DNA of 57,265 bases from Circinella minor (Eukaryota; Mucoromycota; Mucoromycetes; Mucorales; Lichtheimiaceae). Made by a program: the position numbers and the translations under genes. The stretch is from the NCBI GenBank assembly GCA_016758965.1, contig JAEPRB010000246.1, positions 1 to 57,265 of the forward strand, in the 5' to 3' direction. Shown here piece by piece: positions 49,381-57,265 of this stretch. The first letter of the stretch is position 1. Each line of letters starts with the position of its first letter. The notes below the pieces were generated by a model that was not told the origin of the DNA, searched no databases, and saw only the letters and a program-made list of their open reading frames with translations.

Positions 49381-50659
49381 CGAATACAGTGAGACTGAAA
49401 AATCACTGTGGCCCAATTCCATCCCTGAAAAATTTAATTTTCAAGGATGAACAAAGGATCATCGAATGTTTAAATATTTTCAAGAGTGAATCCTTGGATC
49501 TCACCCTTTGATCCTATAACTAGACACAGAAAATATTTTTCTAATACCTTAAAAATCATACAACAATGCTATAAAATAGCAAAAATAAACATTTAATAAA
49601 GCATGTTAAACTATAACAAATAAATAAATGAAGATAGAAGCATATGATCTTTTTATTTATTTTATTTTATTTCCACAAAAGAAATCCAGCTATTGCTTTT
49701 CAAAAGATCCATCCTGGAATCTAATCCTTTGATCCTTTAAACTTTCAAGAAATAAATTCGGTCGCTTCTAGCAGTTGATCCTTGAATTCAAGCATGAAAT
49801 AATACACAGTGTTTACTCCGCTTTCTTTATTTTTACTTTGATATACTTATTCATAACATTACCTGAAACACCAAACTGGTATGTTAATACCTAGAATTTA
49901 TTTCTATATTTTGACCAACTACTGTGGAACGAGTAAAACAGTTAATCTAAGCAAACATCTTGGCTAAAAAGAGATGAACATCAGCTAAAATTTGGTACAC
50001 ATCGCGTGTTAAGAAGAAGCGACAGATTCATGAGCAATCCAGAACTTCTGGACACTTGTAAAGAGCAAGATCAAGCGTAAAAAGCTAATAACTGAGGAAA
50101 TTTTATTTCAAAGAAGTGCTGGTGCCTGCAACAATGTCCATGTTAGCTACCTCCATGCTTTTTGGATATCATTAAAGCTATTTTTTAATTGATTATCTTT
50201 CAGTATTTTACCAGTTACTATTTTTACATCACCTAATAATTTTTTTTATAATCACCAAGTTTAATAACCAATATTTCCCAGCTTTACTGTATATGGAGGA
50301 AAAGAAAGGGACGCCATGAGCCAAGATCCAGTTCACTTTACAAAATGTTTGTACAGCTGGAGAGAAAATCCCCGCACACATAATTTTATCAATGAATGTA
50401 ATAATCGGCACAATAAGTAAATATCTTATACACTCCCCATTCTCTCATATTGACGTTATGCTTCAACAGATGTACCGAGTGGGAAAAAAATAGATTAGCC
50501 AACACCACCAACAGTAGCATCCACAAATATACATTACACCACTTCATCAGTAAAAAAAAAATTAATTCATAATAACATTTTTATTTATTATAAGAATTGA
50601 TAATAAGCCTCCTCTTAGTTCTCAAGATATAATAATATAACTTGATTAACGAGAATAAC
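49381..50659. other. AT-rich intergenic region
   Basis: No gene was seen. Two or three loosely similar copies of a GATCC-rich phrase (around 49492-49518 and 49705-49735) may be old repeats. Nothing else is supportable. Confidence 0.35.
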
Positions 50660-50685
50660 CACGAGAAGGTGGAAGGCTAGCTATT

Positions 50686-50695
50686 CCCAAAAAAT
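50686..50695 (-). other. Sm-protein-site-like sequence near the 3' end of the candidate TER
   Basis: ATTTTTTGGG fits the Sm consensus A-U(4-6)-G-R. Fungal telomerase RNAs carry such a site close to the mature 3' end. T runs are frequent in this AT-rich genome, so on its own it is weak evidence. No 5' splice site follows immediately, unlike in fission yeast. Confidence 0.35.
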
Positions 50696-51153
50696 GTGTT
50701 TGGTTTCTCCACAACCCAACACCTCAGTGAAGGTGTCCTCAACGTTCTGAAACAATACATGCGCTAAGATATCTTTTGTGCAAGGGAAGGGTCGTACTAT
50801 ACCATTGGAAAAACCAAAATAGGTATGCGCAGTAAAGTCCAGAACGCGAGCCACTAGACAACTCTCCGCGTCGTCATGAAGATCGCCAACCGGCTCAAAG
50901 CGTTTCCATAGAGATTTAAAACAATAACAATAAAAAATATTGATTAGTAAAATATACTTATTTTTTTACTTGACATTCATTCAACACACACTTCTTCTCC
51001 CTCCCCATTAAAAACTTTTTAAAAAAATACTTACCTTTTTGCTAATAAACTAAGTTGCCGCCACTTGACAAAAAAAAAAAACCTCCCAAAAATGAGGTAA
51101 AGTTATGAAACAAAAGACAAGAAACCACTTCTGCCTCGTAACCATGGCAATCA

Positions 51154-51163
51154 GTTAGGGTTA
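51154..51163 (-). other. Telomerase-template-like decamer
   Basis: On the minus strand 5'-TAACCCTAAC-3' lies within the structured locus, followed by TGA as in the human telomerase RNA (13 nt in common as I recall that sequence). It could template TTAGGG with a 4-nt realignment region. A decamer of this kind can occur by chance in 57 kb, so its weight comes from the surrounding elements. Confidence 0.4.
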
Positions 51164-51745
51164 CATTGAGGGACGCAAGTCGAAGATCCAAGGGGCTAGA
51201 TCTTACAATGCAGTGGTTTACCCAGTTAAGCTGCAGAATTAACTACATAATACCCTGGAAAAGTTATGTCTTTTGTAGTTTGTGTGCTTGCCCGATTTCG
51301 AAAGGCCCGTCCAGCATCGCGCACATCCAAAAGTCCTAGGGGTGGTCCATCCCAAGCTCCGGCAAGAGTAAACGTTATCAGAAATGTCATCCCTTTGTTC
51401 TGACCCGGTTAACTCCATTCGTCCAGGAATGTTGAATTCTGAAGCGCTTTGATAAAGTCAAAAAAAAAAAAACTCTATCCCCTCCACATTCAGGAACTTC
51501 ACCCACGCACCTGGGGTACATCGCTTCCAAGGACAATAGCCAGTTTAGCATGCACAAACAAAATAAAAATAAAACAGCAACAACATCTCAAGTGGCATAG
51601 ATGAAGTCCTGAGTTCCGTCAAATTCCTTTGGCCACCTAAAGCCTGGAGGGAGGTGTCGAAGAAGAAGAGAGAAAAGAAAAGAAAAACGCTGCGGCGTTT
51701 TTTAATATCCCACCAACTCAGCAAAATTTGTTTCACAGCAATGCA

Positions 51746-54540
51746 TAAAATACAATTTACTCAATTTTATCTCTCTGGAGATGGCTTTCACATACAGTTG
51801 TTGTAATATCATGGTCTATCATAGTAAACATCTTTACTGATAGACTCTATTTTTTTTGTATTTATGAAATAAATATCTGGAGTGACTTCCCTAAACTATA
51901 TTCTTGCTTTTACCCATAAAATTACTTTTCAATACAAGCCTGCCATATTGTAAAATTGTTGAACAATTTAACATTATTACGAAGACCAAACATGCTGACA
52001 CAGATGATCAGAAGATAGAGATAAGAAAAAACGTATACTTTTTTACTATTATATAAAAGCTTATTCTGTTATATATAAAAGGGTTTGACAGATTGTGTAA
52101 AGATACTGTGGCTGTATGTATACCGAAATTAACTTTAGATGTTTCCGAAAAAAAAAAACCTCTCTTCTCTTCCTGTTTTTATATTGGTCTGTAAAATACT
52201 ATGAGCTAAATGAATAAACTATTTTCCGAAGTGTAAAAGTTAGTAGATTCAGTCATTTTGGAATTCAAAAAAAAAAATGATGGAAGAGTAATCACCATGA
52301 AGTACCATAACAAAAATTCTGAAAACATCTTGCTACGTACTAATGTCCATTAAAAACAATATTATAAGACAAAACCATTCGGAGCAAAATTTGCTTTCTG
52401 AAGGCAGCTTCATCATTTAATTAATTTATCAGTTGAATGAAGTTTAAAAAGAGTACCTAAAATATTGCTGTTTTAAATAGCAATAAATTACAAAATGTAT
52501 ACCATATATACGAGCTGCTGTATGCATTGATACAATGTTCACAGTCTAATTGTGGTATGAATACTTACTCCACGCCACATACGTATTCAGTAGATTTAAC
52601 CTATTGGGGTATATAATAAATAGATAAAAGGTATTGCCCACTTTAGTAAGTTTATAATGATATTTACATAAGTGATGACATAAAAGATATGAGCATGTCA
52701 AGATAAAAATGAATGAACGATGATAACTATAAAAATATACTGAACGAATAAGCATTAACGGTAGCTGAAACGTAAATACAGTAGAACACTTTTAAACAAA
52801 GAGAAAAATCTCACTTTATTTAACGATCGAAAAATCCAAAACTATTTTACTCACTATTTTTTGTTTAATGGGGCGTGTTCAACATAAAGGAACAAGAGTT
52901 GTCAAAAATAAAGATTTTTATCTAGAGATGAAAATCATCCGTGAATTACACAAAGTATAGGATTTAATGGCAAAGAGAACTATAAGAAGAGTTAAAGACA
53001 ATTTGTAACGATAGGCGAAACAAAAAAAAAACCAGTGTCATCAGTTGCCGTATCAATTAAATGGGATGTATTAGAATCCAGTGTTATTGTAGGGAGGGGA
53101 TCATATTGGATATGCAAAGAAGGTCCACGATAGCTATATCCCCCTTTTTTTTTTCTTGGTCTACGTACGTACGTAGTACAGATAGGATTTGTACGTGATA
53201 ATAGGTGGTGCGTGCGTAATAAACTTATACATACTCTTACTGGTAAAAATAAAAACTTTAATATATCATTCTTTTTAAAAGCTATGATAATGATTTAGAA
53301 AAATACCTCATTCTATAAAACGTTGCTGACATTTATAAGACATTCAAAAAGAAAAATGAGATCATTTCTCATTTTTAGTATGTATAATAAAGTACTAGTG
53401 ACAAAAGATAAATTACACGTTATGGATCAGAAACTGGGGTAAAAAAAAAAAAAAATTGATCAATATTTTTTCTTTGTGGTATGCACATAATATTCCGAGA
53501 ACACAATCGAAAATCATGTGACATGTTTTAAAAAAGCGAAAAATCTGGGAACCATCATTCTATTGACATTTTAGGAAACACTCTTTTATTTCATATTAGA
53601 ATCTATTGGACAACGTAATCATTCTAAAGCAAATGATTTGGTACAGCTGTCACAAGATCTAATGCTCTTAATAAATCAAAAGCTATAAACAAGTTTTGAC
53701 GCTTATTTATAGAGTCATTATATTCTCTCCTCGATAAATATTTTTTAAAGAGAAAAAAAAAACCATTATTATACAGCGTACTACTTAATACAAGAAGGGG
53801 CTTGTAACCATAAAATTGAGTTAAATGTGATGTTTTTTTTTTAATGCAAAAAGTTTTGATCAAGAGGTGTAATTATTTATTGCATGAAGGAAACCATTCA
53901 TAATCCCGACTCACCTTTTTTTTTTTTTTGTTTAGGAAGGCGAGAAAAATTAAGTACTATTCATTTAACAAAAGTGAAAAAAAAATATTGCAAATATCGT
54001 GGTAATATTTTTTTTTTTTTGGTGAATTAAAACAGTAATCTACAGATTTAGAAGTTATATTATTATAGATTTTCAGAAAACCAGCGAGGACCAGATGACT
54101 GATGGGCCAAGCGTCATCCGAACAACGCCGACATTCTCACGCTTTTCGGAATGTGCAGCAAAAGATGAAGAATCTTTCAAAGTGAAGGAGAGAAAGAGAG
54201 GAAGAATGATTATTGTCCTATTTATTGGTTAGTATAGTGTTGCTGATAATCTTTCACACGTGCCTATATTAGTAACAAAAAAAAAAGGGCCATGAATTAT
54301 ATAAATAATATAGAAAAGTTTGATTTTAAGATCATCCCCTTTCTTATCATTTAGTAAAAAAAAAACATGATCGGGTATTTTATATATAATATGTAATCAC
54401 TTTAAACGTCATAATACAAATTTGACAATTTGACATATAATTATTATATGAGTATATATTTTATTATTCTTTATTAGTTATAGATCCAAGTAAAAAGTAA
54501 AAGGGGGTAAGAAGAAAACCAGAAAATTTATTATTTAACA
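51746..54540. other. AT-rich intergenic region
   Basis: No supportable gene. Around 52860-53010 the plus strand reads, with stops, something like KGTRVVKNKDFYLEMKIIRELHKV, perhaps a scrap of a transposase, too short to call. A CTACGTACGTACGTAG palindrome lies at 53161-53176. The remainder is homopolymer-rich. Confidence 0.35.
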
Positions 54541-54565
54541 AGGTGACGGTCATATATCGTCACCT
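54541..54565. repeat. Perfect 8-bp inverted repeat (hairpin)
   Basis: AGGTGACG at 54541-54548 and CGTCACCT at 54558-54565 are exact reverse complements with a 9-nt spacer. GTGACG/CGTCAC resembles the core of bZIP/CRE-type sites (TGACG), so a binding site is possible. Confidence 0.5.
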
Positions 54566-55948
54566 ATTAAATATATATTTTTCATGCATTTCTGCACATC
54601 AAAAGCAAAGAACAGTGATCGACGATCCAGGCCCGTACTTCATTCTCTCACTTCCATCTCCTCCCCCCCATTACCCCATCTTTATTACTTTACACGATTT
54701 ACTCTATTAATAGCTACATAAAATACAATTGCCAATGATGTTATTATTCAAAGTCTAGATAACACTAATCATGGTAACACCACAGAAGTAGTGAAACGAA
54801 CCCCATCATCATCATCAGGAGCAGCAGATGATAATAGATACATAAGGTTCAATTCTTATAACGCAGGGAAAAGAATAAAGTTTCTTTTTAGGAACAGTTA
54901 TAGTCAGCAAAAACTTTCCGCACTCACTTCTCCCCGCCCCAAAAAGATATCTTTCTCCATGTCTACGTATTATTATTTTTATCTTATTTTACCATATTAC
55001 AAAAATTATTTAATAGTTATATTAACTCTTTCAGTTGATGTGTTCAAGTTCAAAAAAATTTACTCAAGGGAAAACGGCATGATTTTCAAATAATCCGACG
55101 ATCACGAAATTTTATATATGTGTGTTCCGAAACGTGCAACATAAAGTGGAATAACGCACACACAAACCCAACAAAAAAAAAATACATTACTCGGTCGAAA
55201 TATTATCCTGTCTTTTTTTTTTTTATAAAAGAAAAATCTTCCATCTTTGCTAATCCCGCTTTTCCTTCCCCCCCCCCTTTTTTTTTTGTTTTCTTTCAGG
55301 GCAAACATAACACCACATATTGCGCTTAGACGATGAATTAGCACGTGTCTGTGGCTAACTTGAGACGTTGTCAATAAAATGAATTAAATATATATATATT
55401 TGAAAATGACACGTTTGATTGAATGAATAATATACAATTTTTTTTTGGGGGGATAAAAAAAAAGTAACCAAAGCAAAAAAAAAAAAAAAGGATGAGAGAG
55501 AATTATTAAATCGTTATATAAATGCAACATAAAAAAAACACGGGACAAAAAGATTGAATTACCTTAAGCTGTGGGAAATAGTGATGGTAGTGCGTAAACA
55601 CACACACACGAAAATGTTGATAAGCCCTATAATAGTATACCGCAAGTACTGTAATAAAAGGAGGGGTGCACGACATTGAAACCATGTGGCAAGGCCAAGC
55701 GAAAAGCTCAGCACGTGTTTGAGAAGCAAGAATCCTTTATTTTTTTTCAGCGGAGTTTTTTTTTTTTACGTTTTTGCAACCAAAAAAAAAAAAGTGGTTT
55801 AATGTGCTTTGTTGTTTTTCCCCTTTTCTCAAAACGAATTTGTTTTTTTTTTTTCTCCCTTTCTCTTTTTTTCTCTCTCTTTTCTTTTGTATGTTTTTGA
55901 AATAGTTTTTATTTTTATTTTTTCTTTCTCAATCAAATTTTATTAATC
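54566..55948. promoter_or_regulatory. Upstream region and pyrimidine-rich leader of the bHLH gene
   Basis: No gene is accepted here; the frame at 54791-55093 lacks an ATG start and loses protein-like composition after about 50 codons. T- and CT-rich runs from about 55740 to 55940 form a long leader just before the bHLH ATG. CACGTG-like E-boxes are suggested by GCACGTGT at about 55341 and at about 55711, which could allow autoregulation; this is inference. Confidence 0.35.
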
Positions 55949-57138
55949 ATGCTTCTTACAAATCATTATACGACGCCACCACACGAACCTGTTAACAATA
56001 ACGATGAAAACCCGGCACCAAAACCACCTAGTCGACGTCCATCACTCGATCCTGACTCGAGAACACTTCTTCCTTTATCATCGATCCGCCATCATCCTTA
56101 TTCCCATTTGGACCGATCCACACCTAGTAGCAACAGTGCTTCGAGCTCAAGGAGGGGTTCCCTGACGGATCCTGCATTACACGCCACCTGCAGACCTCCA
56201 CACTTATGTAGTTCACCTCCGCCTTCTCCATCTCATCGTTTCACTTCCGCCATTCGTCCATCAGCTTCAGATCATGGTGATGTCAATACCAATCGTTTCC
56301 CAACTTCACCACCTTTACCCCACAACACAAATAACAACTTGTCTCCAAGACAACAGTCATCACTATGGAGACGAGACTCTTTACCATCTATATCTCATCT
56401 AACTCGACAACAACCCCCACCACCCCCACCTACTTCTATTACAAATAATACGTCTATTTCCTCAACAACATTAAAAGATCGTCATCCATTATCCAATGGA
56501 ATGTGGCTTGACGAAACACATCAAGCGTCAGGGTCAGATAGTATTCGACGACATTCAATTGCTGTTTCATCATCTTCAAACGCCCCTTATTATGGCTCCC
56601 CATTATCATCTGCTGGATCATCTCCTCGAGTACAACATCAAAATCATCCTTCACCACCGCAGCATCAACTTCAAGAGCATAATATTCATCCCTTGCGCCA
56701 CGCTAATCCAGGACTTTCAAATCGTCAACAACAACAACAACAACAACAAGATGAAACCATGTCAAGAAGAGGAAGCACAACAATGTATTCACGTTCACCA
56801 GAATTAAGAGTGAGTCATAAACTTGCTGAACGTAAACGTCGTAAAGAAATGAAAGATTTATTTGATGAACTGCGCGATATTCTACCTGTGGACAAAGGAC
56901 TTAAAACGAGTAAATGGGAAATCTTGAGTAAAGGTAAGAAAAAAAAATATAAAGTTAAAAGCCCTCCTGACTTTTTTTTTTTTCTAAAGTTTCTTTGGAT
57001 ATTCATGGGTTATTATTATTATTATTTATTTTTTTAATAGCTTTGGATTATATTTCGATTCTTCAACAACGAGAAACTCAATGGAACCGGGAAAAAGCAG
57101 ATTTACATCGTGAATTAGCATCTTTAAAAAACTTTTGA
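55949..57138 (+). CDS. Basic helix-loop-helix (bHLH) transcription factor
   Basis: Exons 55949-56933 and 57041-57138 (intron phase 1, inside the HLH) give 360 aa. The first 270 residues are Pro/Ser/His/Asn-rich and disordered, with repeated RRxS sites (RRPS, RRGS, RRDS, RRHS, RRGS) that look like PKA-type phosphorylation sites, and a Q8 run. The bHLH is at the C-terminus: [26 protein letters not shown], then [21 protein letters not shown]. The basic region has the H-x3-E-x2-K-R arrangement that recognises E-boxes (CANNTG, likely CACGTG). A short coiled extension, [18 protein letters not shown], follows helix 2 and could be a brief zipper. The protein ends NF*. I do not assign it to a named factor. 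The stop at 57138 is inside the window, so the gene is complete. Confidence 0.9.
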
Positions 57139-57265
57139 CTCTTTTCAACTTCACTGGTTATCGATTTTTTCTCTTTTGCTCTTTTCTTATTTTCTTTTTT
57201 CCTTTACAAAGCTTTTTACTTTTTGACATCACATTTTTTTGTTTATTATTAGCCTTTAGTCAATC
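57139..57265. other. 3' flank of the bHLH gene
   Basis: T/C-rich 3' UTR-like sequence running to the window edge. No further gene was seen. Confidence 0.4.

Larger units (their letters stand above)
50660..51745 (-). ncRNA. Structured non-coding locus, candidate telomerase RNA (TER)
   Basis: This stretch is clearly richer in G+C than its surroundings, has no convincing open frame, and contains many self-complementary segments. Read on the minus strand the order is: a hairpin AGATC...GATCT about 25 nt before the template (a possible template boundary); UAACCCUAAC at 51163-51154, 1.7 copies of the complement of TTAGGG; a U-tract at about 51080-51069 ending UUUUUG that can pair with CAAAAA near 51041-51036 (pseudoknot-like); a hairpin ACGCG(G)AG...CUCGCGU at 50872-50844 with AGAGUUGU in its loop, similar to helix P6.1 of telomerase RNAs; and an Sm-type site AUUUUUUGGG at 50695-50686. 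This is the template, pseudoknot, CR4/5, Sm order of fungal TERs, and about 1.1 kb is a normal TER size. Ends are approximate. The telomere repeat of this organism is not visible here. Another structured RNA is the main alternative. Confidence 0.4.

Noticed and set aside
51605..51645. A CCGTCAAATTCCTTT stretch resembling the antisense of the small-subunit rRNA universal site
   Set aside because: It has an inserted base relative to the rRNA sequence and nothing around it resembles rRNA, so it is treated as coincidence.
54791..55093. 100-codon plus-strand frame starting at a GTG
   Set aside because: No ATG is available and the second half is Y/I/K-rich non-protein sequence. It may be a short remnant but is not supportable.

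Overview
The window is a 57 kb piece of a nuclear genome from a fungus, most probably an early-diverging one (Mucoromycota, likely Mucorales). The reasons are the AT-rich sequence full of A/T homopolymers, the many short spliceosomal introns (about 50-150 nt, GTAAGT-like donors, TAG/CAG acceptors), the pyrimidine-rich leaders and the gene content: Ypt1, Cdc48, a fungal GH5 exo-glucanase, a LysM secreted protein and a BRAT1-like gene. No bacterial-style operon, CRISPR array, rRNA or tRNA was seen. Gene models below were spliced by hand from reading frame and splice-site consensus. Most exon joins keep phase and restore family motifs.

Layout, left to right: a 99-bp TA-flanked MITE (384-482); a ketopantoate-reductase-like gene (+); a GNAT acetyltransferase (+); a decayed MULE-like transposase fragment (4605-5731); the spliceosome-associated ARM protein CTNNBL1 (+); a secreted Cys-rich glycoprotein (+); a membrane-anchored GH5 exo-1,3-beta-glucanase (-); a phenol-hydroxylase-like FAD monooxygenase with an altered FAD motif (-); Ypt1/Rab1 (-); an NME6-like nucleoside diphosphate kinase (-); an acidic unknown protein (-); a LysM plus 3D/RlpA-like secreted protein (+); a multi-pass membrane protein of DUF3176 type (-); a forkhead factor (+); Cdc48/p97 (-), divergent from a BRAT1-like HEAT protein (+) over a 199-bp shared promoter; an Mpv17/PMP22 family protein (-); a gene-poor stretch of about 10.8 kb holding a dead Ty3/gypsy fragment and a GC-richer structured non-coding locus; and a bHLH factor (+) at the right end.

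The most interesting element is that non-coding locus (about 50,660-51,745, minus strand). It carries a telomerase-template-like UAACCCUAAC followed, in the order known for telomerase RNAs, by a U-tract/A-tract pair able to form a pseudoknot helix, a P6.1-like hairpin and an Sm-type AUUUUUUGG site. It is proposed as a candidate telomerase RNA (TER). This is an inference and needs the telomere repeat and RNA data. The second point is an apparently intact fungal BRAT1 (811 aa, close to the 821 aa of the human protein as recalled), which would imply that an INTS9/INTS11-type module survives in this lineage.

Functionally the window is mixed housekeeping: protein quality control (Cdc48), secretion and wall (Ypt1, GH5, LysM protein), RNA processing (CTNNBL1, BRAT1) and transcription factors (forkhead, bHLH). 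No metabolic gene cluster is evident.
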